From Pocillopora verrucosa (taxonomy: Eukaryota > Cnidaria > Anthozoa > Scleractinia > Pocilloporidae), in contig NC_089312.1 in the NCBI RefSeq assembly GCF_036669915.1, forward strand, positions 13,798,789 through 13,862,788: DNA of 64,000 bases, read 5' to 3'. The position numbers and the translations under genes are program-made. Shown here one piece after another: positions 1 through 12,500 of this stretch. Each line of letters opens with the position of its first letter. The stretch's first letter is position 1. Below the pieces are notes generated by a model, which saw only the letters and a list, made by a program, of their open reading frames with translations, was not told the DNA's origin and did not search any database.

Positions 1-489
1 CCGATGACAAACAGTCCAATAACAAACTGTCTGGTAACAACTTGGCGAGTGAATTTGTGGGAAAAAAGGAGTTTTTTAAACCAATCACAATCGAGTAAAT
101 TGTAGTTTTTATGATTAACATGTATATTTGGCACAGAGTGCAGTTTTTAAGTTACCTTCTGTAGCTGACAGGTGCCTGTGGTCTATTTGAGTTTTGACAT
201 CCTGTGACAGTATGTGCTGGCGTGAAAAAAGCAGATTATAATTAGAGGCTTGCATGAAAGTCTGACCAAAAATTGCTATAATTCCAGATCTTCCTTTGGT
301 AACCTTACAAACGCTGTACCATCTAGCTGAATTCAAAAAACTTACGACAGGAACATTTGATTACTTCCCTGAGATGTCAATTGTTAGATGGGGCTGGTAT
401 CTTGTAGTGCATAGACTATATTCCATTCTACATAAGATAGTAAACATTGGTTTGTTCGCCACAAATTGCGTTATAACTGTCTGACCCCG
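1..489. other. Spacer upstream of the GT92 gene
   Basis: No gene or repeat family is recognised here. The last part presumably holds the promoter and 5' leader of the glycosyltransferase gene. A weak TATA-like stretch (ACTATATTC) lies near 414, about 75 bases before the chosen start codon, but I cannot show that it is used. Confidence 0.3.
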
Positions 490-1938
490 ATGTCGAGGAG
501 CACTCGCGCAAAGTTTCTTTGCCGAAGAAGGAATCTTCTTCATCTGTTCGTATTATTTTCTGCCGGGGTGTTTTTATTTCATCTGTATTTCAATCTTTGT
601 GTAGTCCCAGTGATTCCCAACCGAGAGCCTTGTAATATGGCGAAATTTTTCTGTCATGTTGATAAAGAAACATCAAAAACGCAAAAGGACGGAGTTTACG
701 GCCCACAAGTGGACTTTGGTGAATTTAGTGATATCGGCAAAGAGAGAAGTCGTGAAAAGAATTTTCCATGCCGAAAGAGGGAAGAAGAATCAAGATTTCG
801 CGAGGTTAAAAGGGGAATAATTGCTTATTCAGCTTGGTTTGATAAGAGAAAATCTCAGGAGTATGTGCGGATTTTGTTATTGACTTCAACAACAGAGCCT
901 CTTCCAATACTTTTCTGTCGTTTTGACAGCGAATTGAAACGATCTTTCACCAGTACTGTCTCTTATTATCAACACAACGAAAACCATTACATGCCGTTTG
1001 GATGCTTCATAGCTTCTTGTGCTGTTCCACCCGAATTGGACCATATACCATGTTCTATGATTGTCTCTACGAATGAAAAGTCAACTTCTAAAACACAAAA
1101 TGAAAGCAGCTCACTTGTTTTGCCCATAAATTTTATCGACCGAAAAATCGAGGTTGGCCACAGGCAATACGGTATTTGTATACCTCCTCTTCATGGTGAG
1201 ATATCGGTGGACAGGTTGATAGAGTTTTTGGAACTCTCACAAATTTTAGGAGCTTCACATTTTACTTTTTATAACTTGGACATGTCTGACGACGTACAAA
1301 ACGTTTTGGATTATTATGAAGAAAAGGGATTAGCGCGCGTTCTTCTTTGGAATTTACCTTCGTACATTAGCGAGAATGATATCCATTATTATGGGCAAAC
1401 TTTGTCGATTATGGACTGCTTATTCCGGTCTATGACTCATCTTGACTACGTGGCTTTTAATGACCTAGACGAGTTTATTGTACCGCTTTATCATGACAAC
1501 ATAAGCGTTTTACTAAAGGAAATTCACCGCAAGGAACATTGCGGGCACTGTTTTCAGAGCGCGATATTTGATCCCTCTTGGGAAGATCTGCAAATGTCGC
1601 GTTTAATAACCCAACGAGTTTTTCGTCGCACGAAAGAGGCTACGCCATTTTGGACTAAATGTATTGTCGATCCGCGTAGAATTTTTGAGGTGGGGATACA
1701 TCACATTAGCAAACCAATTGACGATAATTTTATTGTTGATCAAGTTGACTGGGGTGTTGCGCGGGTTTTTCATTACAGAGAATGCGACGACTCAGAAGCG
1801 TTAATGCAGCCAGACTGTTCTGGAAACACTGAAGAAGATAGAACTATGCAGAAATATGAGGAACAGCTGCAGATTAATTTTGAATTGAATGCCATGGCCA
1901 TAGTAGATTTTGCCGAGACAAACTACGAAAGTGTTTGA
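490..1938 (+). CDS. Family 92 glycosyltransferase (DUF23), type II membrane protein
   Basis: Intronless 482-residue protein. By family it should transfer a sugar, probably galactose, onto glycans in the Golgi lumen. The N-terminus has basic residues followed by one hydrophobic anchor (about residues 18-40), the layout of a type II Golgi enzyme. The catalytic part contains YGICIPPLHGE, a SHFTFYNLDMS block, and an acidic metal-binding motif DLDEF at residues 325-329 inside FNDLDEFIVP. Further on are conserved aromatic and Cys blocks (CGHCFQSAIF, WTKCIVDPRR, HYRECDD). These are hallmarks of GT92. An in-frame ATG lies 24 bases upstream at 466; I prefer 490 because the basic region and anchor then follow directly. 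Length is normal for the family. The acceptor sugar cannot be told from sequence. No poly(A) signal was obvious nearby. Confidence 0.85.
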   Translation: MSRSTRAKFLCRRRNLLHLFVLFSAGVFLFHLYFNLCVVPVIPNREPCNMAKFFCHVDKETSKTQKDGVYGPQVDFGEFSDIGKERSREKNFPCRKREEESRFREVKRGIIAYSAWFDKRKSQEYVRILLLTSTTEPLPILFCRFDSELKRSFTSTVSYYQHNENHYMPFGCFIASCAVPPELDHIPCSMIVSTNEKSTSKTQNESSSLVLPINFIDRKIEVGHRQYGICIPPLHGEISVDRLIEFLELSQILGASHFTFYNLDMSDDVQNVLDYYEEKGLARVLLWNLPSYISENDIHYYGQTLSIMDCLFRSMTHLDYVAFNDLDEFIVPLYHDNISVLLKEIHRKEHCGHCFQSAIFDPSWEDLQMSRLITQRVFRRTKEATPFWTKCIVDPRRIFEVGIHHISKPIDDNFIVDQVDWGVARVFHYRECDDSEALMQPDCSGNTEEDRTMQKYEEQLQINFELNAMAIVDFAETNYESV

Positions 1939-3592
1939 TATGCAAATCGACAAACAATCCTTTCATAATAAGTCCGTTGCGGAAAAATACTTCAAGTAAA
2001 ATGTTTATTGTTGAGCACTCTGACAAAAGCCCAGTGTATAATGACTTCTGGAGGGTTTTTTGTAAATTTCTACCAATCACAAGCAAGATTCACAAGCCTT
2101 TAAGTCACTAATGGCCCCAACACGAGCTGCTTTTTGGCGGTCTCGTGCGATAAAAACATCATTATATCTGATATATCCGGCTGAGAATATTTTAAAGGAA
2201 AAAACAAAGAGAGTAAACTAATTGAATTCATTGAAATTTAGATAAACGAAAGCCAAACTAATGTCAGCGACTCTTGGTTATTATAGATAGATAACGGTCG
2301 AGTCAACGAATTCCAATTTCGTGATTGTTTGATGTCAGGGTTGTTGGTTGTCTCTTGACTGGAAACTAATTTACTGTTGAGATAATTTTGGAAATGAAAC
2401 TGAATCTTTATATTGCATAAATTTTATAATAAGAGTGCGCAAACCAGAAGTTGTAGCTAATGATGTTGTGACTAAACATCTAAAAGATCTTCATTGTATT
2501 GTTATGTTTTGAGTTTCCGAAAACCGCAGCGTGAAGTAGACAAACTGTTTGCGTGATCTCAAAATCACTAAATCAAAGAGCAGCTTTGATATTAAAATCA
2601 AAACTCAGAAACAATTATCTTAAGTTTCGATGAAGGTCCCGATTGAAACTTTCCAAGTGCAAACAGCTCAAAAAAAATGATTTAGTGAAAAGTGCGTGAA
2701 GTCCTGAAGCGTATTTTTTTGGCGTGTCGTACCTTTTTCAATTGACGCAACTGCACGGCGTGATGTGCTCTTGTTTTGACTTCTTTCTTAATATAAACGT
2801 ACGGATGAAATGCGGTTCAAAAAAAATTAGAATTGGACTGATGTTCACAGCTTGCCATTAAAGGGTGGCCGAGGAAGCCCCACAGATGCAAAGAATGTAC
2901 ATTAAGAGAATGAATATCATAAATCGGACCAAAGTTGTACCAGATTTGACGGATGTTATTAATGTTAGTTCCTGTAACGATCAGCGGTCAATTCAACAAA
3001 CACACTATATTTTTTTTACAGTACTAAAAAAAATTTGATTCTCCAGTTTATATTAGGCACAGGTCAAAACTTACATTTCCTTCCCATAATTGATAAAAAG
3101 TAACGAAAACATTGACTAGTGATGTATTCCCAAGCGAAAACGAAAAAAATTTTTTTTAACTGCTCACACCTACTGCGCAGTCGCAGAACAATCTGAGACC
3201 GAAACACGACGACACAACACGACGACGCACTACGAATCTTATACGAAGGGCCCAGAAAATACGGAAACTGCTTTATTACCAGGCTTTCTCAGCCTTTCCT
3301 TACACTTTGCGTCCGCTGAAGTGTTGATCATTGTTTTGTGTTTTTCGTTTCTGTTTTCCTTGTTTTTAATCGCTAAAAACATACTGCAAGACTTCACCTC
3401 AGGGGTCATGGTAATTGCTTGTTTGCTCTGATTTTTTTTCGCATTTCTTCTGTCTGCCTCAAGTTTGGTAGCAGGATTTTGGTGTCTTCTTGGCAACAAG
3501 TACATGACAACGTTATTATTATCATATTGGTCATTGAACATCTTCTGAATTCTTGTCCGTATTTCAATATGTGAGTTTAAGAAACGTCTATC
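1939..3592. other. Spacer between the GT92 and TRPV genes
   Basis: No gene recognised. Sequence is AT-rich with several poly-A and poly-T runs. A short GC-richer stretch with repeated CACGACGACA-like words lies at about 3195-3232, some 360 bases before the TRPV start codon, and may belong to its promoter or leader. Open frames on the minus strand here (for example 3239-3652) have no recognisable similarity. Confidence 0.3.
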
Positions 3593-6500
3593 ATGGGAGA
3601 CATGTCTACAGATCAAGATGCTAAAGGGGCTGGACAAGGCGTTATAAACCAAACTCAGAAGAGTTCTAATGAGTTGTACAAGTATGTCGACCTAAACGGC
3701 GGTGGGTGTCTTGTTGAAGCATTCAGGAGAGCTCAGGCAAGGAAGGACTTCACTGAGGTAGAAGAACTCGTCGAGGCATTTCGTGAGAAGTTTTTGTACA
3801 ACAATGGGGCTGGAAAGGACGTCGATATAGAAGAACTTGTTCAATGGAGACTAAAGAGTCGCAAGGTTCAAAAACCATCTAAGAGAGAGAGCTCTTTGAA
3901 GGCTTGCTTTACTAAATGTTCAAGTCGAGTGGAGGATACGATCGAAGCCGTTGGAACAGATCATTATGCAATGAAAACTGAGAACATTGGTACGTACGGT
4001 TCATGCATTATTTCATTTATTAATCATGTTTTATTGTCTCTAAGGTACAGTTCTGCAGAAATTGTTTTTAAACTATACGGACATCAGTTTGTCCATATAA
4101 AAGTATTTTTGAGTAATACAGACCTTATGTTTTTCTCATATAAAGCGTTACGCTGATAGAAACAAATGTTTAAAGCATTTATGATCTCACGTTGCGCCTC
4201 ATTACTTTGTATTAGCTTGGGACCTTGTACCTGATGCCTGAATGAGGTCATAATTGAACATATTGTATGAAATAGGTCAAAAGTCATGTTGATTCAGAGA
4301 TTCAGAAGCAGATGCAGATGAAATTTAAACATGCTGATCGCCATTTCATCTATTGGTGACCAGAATTTTCATTTTGCTTGCTAGCATGCTACTAACTTGA
4401 AGTCTTGTTAATAATGTTCTTCCTGTGAATAACAGCGCTGAACACTTTGCACCCTCACATCAGTATGTATATTCTCCATATTGTTCTCCATACTTTTCCA
4501 AAGATGCTGACAAGAATCTAGAGTTTCTTTAGTTGGTGATCATTTCCTTTATTTTTGTGACCCTATTGTGATTTATGGTGATATTTTAAGGAGAAGTTAG
4601 GCTCAAAGCAAACAGTAAAATACATTAACCCTTTCACTCCCAAGATATGATTAGTAATTCTCCTTACTATCTGCCATACAATTCTTATGATGTTAGTTCA
4701 GAGAATTTGATATTGGATCAACTAATAATCCCATGATTGATATTCTTCTCTATTCTCATCACCTGCCTGCTTGATATTGTATTGATATTGTAAGGAGAAA
4801 TTCTGTCTTGGTCACTTGTGGGAGTGAAAGGGTTAAGATTAAAACCTAGAGACTGAGAGAGGTTGGAAACCTTTCTTGCAAGCATTATAATGTGTCAGGA
4901 GCAATAAGCTAGCTAGGACTCAGTTTCAACTCCATCAATTCTTTGAATTCAAGTGAATTTTCATCAACAAATCGAACTGCACACACCTAAAGCAGCTACT
5001 TTTGTTTATTATATTCTAGGATCTAATAGCACACGTTTTTTTGTTTGTTACAGAGAGTACGACAAGATCTGTTTGCTGGGATATCAACCAACGTGCTGCT
5101 GTAGGAGAAAATGTCCTTCACTTGTGTTTTCTGAATGCAACTCAAGTGCACTATGATATAGCCAAGTTAATCATAAAGAAATTCCCTTCTCTTGTCAATG
5201 ATATTTATATCAGTGATGAGTTTTATGGTGAGATGAATATCATTTCATAGTTATTCTACCACTCAAAACGTGTAATTAAGTATTATTCTTAAATAAGCTG
5301 TCACTAGGATTTTGAATTGAAGTACTTTTACTGATGTTTACCTTATTTCCTTGAATAAGTGTGCACGCTCTAATAAACACCCTCTCTCTGTCTCAATTTA
5401 GCTCCCACTCCTTTAGACCATAATGTTAATCAAGTGCTTCTCTCAAATAAATGCTCCCTGCCATCCACACTTTCTTTAATAGTAGGGATACAGGGAAAAC
5501 CTGTTTCTGTTACCAGCTTTAACTATTATTATTTTTAAGTTTCAACTACAGCAAAATCAGCAGAGGAGAATAGTTTCTGTTCTGTAAAGTCACTCTTAGT
5601 TATTCTATATCCATGTGCTTGCAGAGTTCCTTTATGTGTGTTATTGGGTCTATTAATTTTTGTTCTATTGGCACACTGACTTAATTAGGCCCCTCCCCCT
5701 CCCTAGATTAAACACCCGCCTTGCAATAAGCACCCCTGATAAGATTGGTGAGGCCTGATATTTTGGTGCAGGTGTGTGGCATGACGTTGTTAAAACCTAA
5801 ACAGCTTGAAGCTCATATATATGTGATTATACACACGTGTTATAGCTTAAGGATTTGTGCTCATAGGTGAAAGTGCCTTGCACATGGCAATTGTCAATGA
5901 AAATCAACATATGGTTCACATTCTGTGCAAGAATGGTGCAGACATACATGAACGTGCTTATGGAGCTTTCTTTTGTCCTGAAGATCAACGAAAATCAAGA
6001 AAAGATCGTGCAGGGCAGGAGACTATTGTTCTTACTGATGAGACAAATTATGAAAGGTACATAAGAAAGCAGAGTTTTTCTGTAGATTATTATTTTTTTA
6101 TTAAGTGTAACTGTGTTTGTCTTAAAGTTTTAGTTATTAATAACTCTTAAAATTATCTTAAAAGTAACTTCTTATAAATTGCTTGGTGTAACACTCGATC
6201 AAGATCTTACATTTAGCGACCACATTTCTAGTCTAAAGGCCAAGCTTTCTCAGCGTATTGGTTTATTGAAGAAGATAAAGAGATACCTTCCAATAAAAGA
6301 AAGACTCTTATACTATAACGCCTTGATTAAACCCGTCCTTATGTATGGGAGCATGGTTTGGAATATCTGCGACGCTAAAGAACTCCACTGTCTCCTAAGG
6401 TTACAGAAAAGGGCTGCCCGAGTAATTCTTGGAGTTGACTCTTATTCTAGAAGTGTTGTAAACTTTAGTAAACTAGGCTGGTTGCCTTTTTTTGATGAAA

Positions 6501-9500
6501 TCAAACTAAATAAGTGTACAATGATTTTTAAGAGCCTTAAAGGCGATGTTCCGATTTACATCAGAGACTTGCTCAAGACGAACAGTTCTGTACACAATAG
6601 GTCTACTAGACATGGCAATTTAAATTTAGTGTGTCCCAAATACCTAAGAAATAACGATGGTGGCAAGGCATTCAGTGTTGACGCAGTTAAGTTATGGAAC
6701 AGCCTTCCCCATAATATCAAAAATAAGCCTAGTATAAAACTATTCAAAACAGCTGTGAAAAAGTATTTTATAAGCTCATATAGAAACCTGGACAACTTTG
6801 AAACAATATTAAGCAAAAGCACATTATCTAATTTTAATTAATTTTTTTATAAATTAATTTTATCTTTCTGAATATTTTTAATATATCCTGCTATTTCTAT
6901 CATAGAATTTTGTAATTATTTGTATATTTATCTATTTATTAGTATTATTTTGTAATGCTGTATAATCTAGTTAGAGGGCCACAGGTTTGTCAGCTTCTCA
7001 GCTGTTACGTGTCCCCCTCTATAAATAAAGTCCTTATTATTATTATTATTATTATTATCTTTCCCCCTCAGTTGTATCACAGCAATCTAAAAAAAAATGG
7101 AAGATGAACATAAAGCAATTGAAATATTAATCTTAATGATAATTAAAATAATTATGATTATTGGTAGTAAATGAGAATTAGTTTGATGATCATATACAGG
7201 AAAAATTATACATGTCTGATTGGCTGAAAATGGGTGAATTTTTCATGTAACACGAGGGCAAAATTGTAACACAAGTGCAAAGCTGCAACACAAGTGTGAA
7301 TAACAAACAGTGTGTTGTGCCAAAATTGCTTGTGTCGCGACTTTCTCTAATTCATTTATCATGGAAATTATTAACAACTAATATCATTAACATCATTAAT
7401 CTTGCACAATTAATTGATTTAAATAAAAACTTGTAAGTTTTTCAGAGACTACAAATTGTACTTGCCCTATGAGCTCAAGACATGTAATTTTGTTATGTTT
7501 GAAAAATTTACTTGTGCTTATAAACACCAAATTGTACTGGCAATCATATTGTTTCCTATACTTGTTTGAATCCCTAAAACAGTATACAGCACATGTATGA
7601 TTTTTTAAGAAAGAAACCAATTACAAGTGCACTTTGCTTCATTGTAAATTAACAGAGAATTGGTATGATGTTACAAAACATGTTCTTGGTTTACACTTAA
7701 ATTTTGTAAGTTGTAAAATGTCCTTTGTTTCTTACAGCAACACTTATTTTGGAGAATATCCATTGTCTTTTGCTGCATGTCTTGGTTTAGAGGATATGGT
7801 GCGATATTTCATAGTCAAAGGGGCGTGTCCTAATAAACAGGACACAAATGGCAATACTGTTCTTCATATGATGGTTATTCATAATAGAATGGTATGTAAA
7901 TAATCCCTTGTTCACATTTACCTGATTAGTAATAGGGTAGCAGTACAACAAGAGAAGCCAAGGGATTAAGTCTTTTTACAAAAATGGTCAATTTGCAACA
8001 TTTGACTGAATTGCTGAATTGGATATGGTGTTGGTTCTAAACTTAACAAAACCAAGATTTGTGTTACCAGCAGAAGAGGAAATGATATGATCTCAGCTTT
8101 GTTACTAATTATATACAGAGTACTGATTGTTATGAGCAGGGAAAAATGTGCAATATCACTGATTTCAACCTAAGGAGAAAGACCTTTCTGGGTGTCAATA
8201 AGAGCTGTTAACTGTATTCTAGGGCCATTTGTAAGACTTCTTGATACTGTCTGTTAAACTTGCTAGCGAGTTCTAACTTGTGTTTGGGTTTTGCTCTACT
8301 ACACATTACTCCATTAGCAGCTGCTTATGGAAAATTTTATTGAAACCCCTGAAAATTCATATCATGCTAGAAATGGCTGAAAAGGAGACCTAATATTGCA
8401 GTTTATGGAGCATTTTTGTGTTGCAAGTACATTCATTCTGATTTTTTTGCCAACAATGCCTATTTTACTTGATAATTATAATTTATTAATGTCAATTAGA
8501 GAGAGTGCTATACATATTGGTAATAAAGCCTACACATGATTGAGGAAAGTTTCAATTGCAACAGAGAAGAACACTCTTCGCTCAAGTGTTTATTTTTGAT
8601 TAATCAACAGCTTCTGGAGAATTGAAACAACCTTTAAGTTTGTATTGCATTCTTCTATATGACTTAATGCATTGCTGAAGAATTTCCAATAATTGTTTTT
8701 AGTTTTCAGATTTTGTAAAATTGTTTCACTGTAAATCTGGAACAAAACCAGACCTTTAAGAACCAAGCCAACTTCTTGAGTACAAAAGAGTTCTTATTTG
8801 AATGCTGTTGAACATTTGCAGGACATGTATGACCTAATTTTTGATTATGGATGCCACTGTGCTTGTCAGTGTGGAAAACCACTTAACACTGTTATGAACA
8901 ACATGGGCTTGACACCTCTGACCCTTGCTGCTAAACTGGCTCGCAAAGAGGTAAATTTGTTATTTTGAGGATATGCATGATAAGTACATTGCATGAAGTT
9001 GTAAATGTATAGTCATGAGTTTGTCTGAGTTTATTGTTACCGGTAATTATTAATAATGCATCTACATAAATGTATGTGGAATAAAATATTTAATTTGTTC
9101 TTGTTTGATATCCTTGGTAGATGTTTCATCACATTTTGACACAAGAGAGAGACGTGTTTTGGAAATATGGTGAAGTGACATGTGCTGCATTCTCTCTGAA
9201 AGATCTTGACACAGTGAGATTTTTTTTCATAAGAGTAAAGAGTCCTCTGCATTACCTTACATTTTGTAGGTTTTCCATATCAACAATAATTTTCGTTTCC
9301 ATATTTATGGCCCTTCCTGAAAGGCTAACTCAAAGACCTGTAGTTTAATAAGCCCCCTTAAAATTTTCCTGTTAAAAATTAGAATGATAAGAAGAAAAAC
9401 CAAGACTCTTACTATGATTGTTAACTAGGGGACAGGTCATTATTTATGTAGAGGGGAGGGAGAGAAAATATGTTGGAAAGATTAAAATTTCTGTAGCGCC

Positions 9501-12500
9501 CCCCCCCTCCCCCTTCAGGTCATGTGAATAACAAGTGACCCCCCTTCTTTTTTTCAATATTTATGTGATGGCCCCCCTTACCTCATATCTCCTCTTACAT
9601 TCCTGCAATTACTTGACCCTCCCTAACTTGTACCGTTTTCATTTCCTAACTTGAATCTTTTTCAATCCCATGAAGGTTTCAGTTTAAACTCTGGTAAACC
9701 TGTATATCTCAATTGTCAAAATTGATAACTGTTACATTGGTCAAATAATGCTGATCAATGTCAGTATCTGAGCAATTATGCACCAATCCCCTCCCTGAAC
9801 CCAATGATAGTCAACTGATAACAATTTAGGTTTAATGTTGTGTTAGGAGTCACGGTAGATGTGTAACATTGATTCAATAATGTTTGTTGTAATTTTATGT
9901 ACTCTTGCCAATTTTTTAGCTGACAACAGAAGGCCAGATAAATGAGAAATGTGCATTAAACCTTATTACACATGAGGTATGAATGAGTAGACTTATGTGT
10001 GACTGAATAAAACTTAGAAGAGGATGATTATTTTATCACTCATGGTACATAGTGCAACCTGTATTCAATGGACAGTTCTCTTTAAAATTGTGTGGAGGCA
10101 GCCTTTAGAAGGATCAGAGCTTGATTATTTTTTCCTGAGTTTGATTGTGGTTAAGATTACATGGTGTGATATTCAAAGTTTTGTTCCAAGTTGATAATTT
10201 TAAATTTCTCTGATAATAAGGCTATCAAAACACCAGATTTGAAAGGTTGCGTGTTTGACACCTAGGGTCCTGTATCAAGGTTACTGGTAACAATGAACTT
10301 AAACTGCATTCATCAGATGTTCAATGGTCTTGTGGGCATTTGTACAATACAGGTTTCAGCAAATATACTTTGTTCATTGATTAATGCACTAACCAATGCA
10401 AAGCTTCAACATTCCCCCTCTCCCCCCCCCCCTCAGAAACCCCCTAGGCATATGAACTGTATAAAATTGGTTTGTTCAAATTCCCATGGGGTTGGTTGGA
10501 AATGGACAGGGAGGTGTTAATATATATAAAAGGATGAATATTAAAGGATTAGCATGCATTTTGATTGAGTGTAGTAGATTCATGCTAGTATAAAAAGTTT
10601 CATATTAAGAAGATGTCATTGAGAACTGAACAGTATAAATTAAGCAAAGTGCTTGGAGTGTGGGAAATCGCTGGTTTAATGTATTGCAACATTATCGCAA
10701 TATTAGATCAAGGCCTTGATGAAGATTTAGTATTTAACTTGCAATTAGATTCATTTGTGAGCTCAAGATTCCTGTTACATGGTAGTTGATGAGGAAAAAA
10801 CCCAAAACACCTATCAGGCTTGTATTTTTGTGTTTGATTTTTGTTTACTACCACATACTGTCTGGCTATTCACTGTCTACCATGGACTGGAGTGTGAGTG
10901 GCTTAGCTAATCAGATTGCAGCATTTTTGATTGAACGGTAGTAGATTCACACTTAGTTATAATTATAGTTAGACAACCCTCTTTAATAATAGTTATAGAT
11001 AGATAACTCTCTTTGGTAATAATTATAGTTAGATAAACCTCTTTAAGTGATGTATGTCAGTCTGCTTTTGATGTTTTATGGCAGGAATCAGTATCACACT
11101 TGGTCCTATTTGATGGAATCCTACACAATTTGCTCAAAGAGAAATGGAAGCATGCCTGTCGTTATAGGTGTGTAAAACTAAGGCATATTCTATTGCCAGT
11201 GTTAATAATCATGCGCGTACCACACTGTATCAAACATTATGATACATAAATGTATAGTACCTAAGGGTACTCCAAAAAAATTATTATTTGGGACCGCTCA
11301 TGTATATATCCTTGCCAATACCAAATTTATGGTACAACAAATGTGGGTATTTGGTTTTCATTCACAGAGATGATCCCACTCATAGCTAATGCTGGTTGAA
11401 AAACAGAATTAATATAATAAAAAAAACAAAGAAGCATTTTCTGGTGACTTGCATTACATATATCAGTAAACTCACTTTCTTTACATTAGTTACTAAATGG
11501 ATCAAACTACACCTCCTTTAACCCTTTAACTCCCAGATCAGATTTGTAATTCTCCTTACTGTCAACCATACAATTCTTACAATGTCGGTTCAGAGAATTT
11601 AGTGTTGGATGGACTAATTATCCCCAAATTTATATTTTTCTTTATTCTCATCACTTATCTGGTTGAAATTGTATTGATATTGTTAGGAGAAATTCTGTCT
11701 TGGTCACTCATGGGAGTTAAAGGGTTAAAAGCTGTCAAGGTTATATTCCCTTCCCTTTAAAGCATCTCCATCAAGTCATGAAATTTGTTGAACTAGCTAT
11801 GTACTACCCATAACTATCACACCAGGTAAAAAGTTGTTGACTTGTTGTAATATCTCATTTATTATTATTAATTACATTAAAATGTTATTTCATAATTGTT
11901 TTTATTAATTATTATTTTGTTATCTTTCTTCTCAGATTTTATCAGCTTCTGGCTCTGTACATCTTCTTTCTCATCACATTAAGTGTTGCTGTTCTCCTCC
12001 GCCCTCTTGGTGTAAGTTCCAACCAATTTTGTTACATTGCCTTTTTAACTTTGCAATTGATGTTTCATTTTAAATTTTTGCTTCCAATTACTGACAGAAA
12101 TTATACACTGTAACGGGGCTGGATCCAGGGATTTTTCTCAGGAGGGGGTGCATCAATAAGGAAGGATGTAACTGATGGGCGACTTAAACAAATTTTAAAA
12201 GCAAATAATGGAAAAGACGGCTTATGACCAGGCAATAACATTATGTGAACTGCTGGGAATACTTACATGTAGCAAACATACAGCGGATTTTGTATGACTA
12301 TGAAGTTGTTTTAGAAATTTCAGGTCATCTCATAATGTGGTGCCCACTCCCTGCACCCTTTCCATAGATCCGCCTCTGCATAAATAGAAAGGGCATTTTG
12401 TACCAATGACATTTTGTACCTACTACATGTTTATAACAATTAACTACAGGGAAACCAAACCAGAGCAATTAATGACTAATTTGAACACTCAATGTAAAAC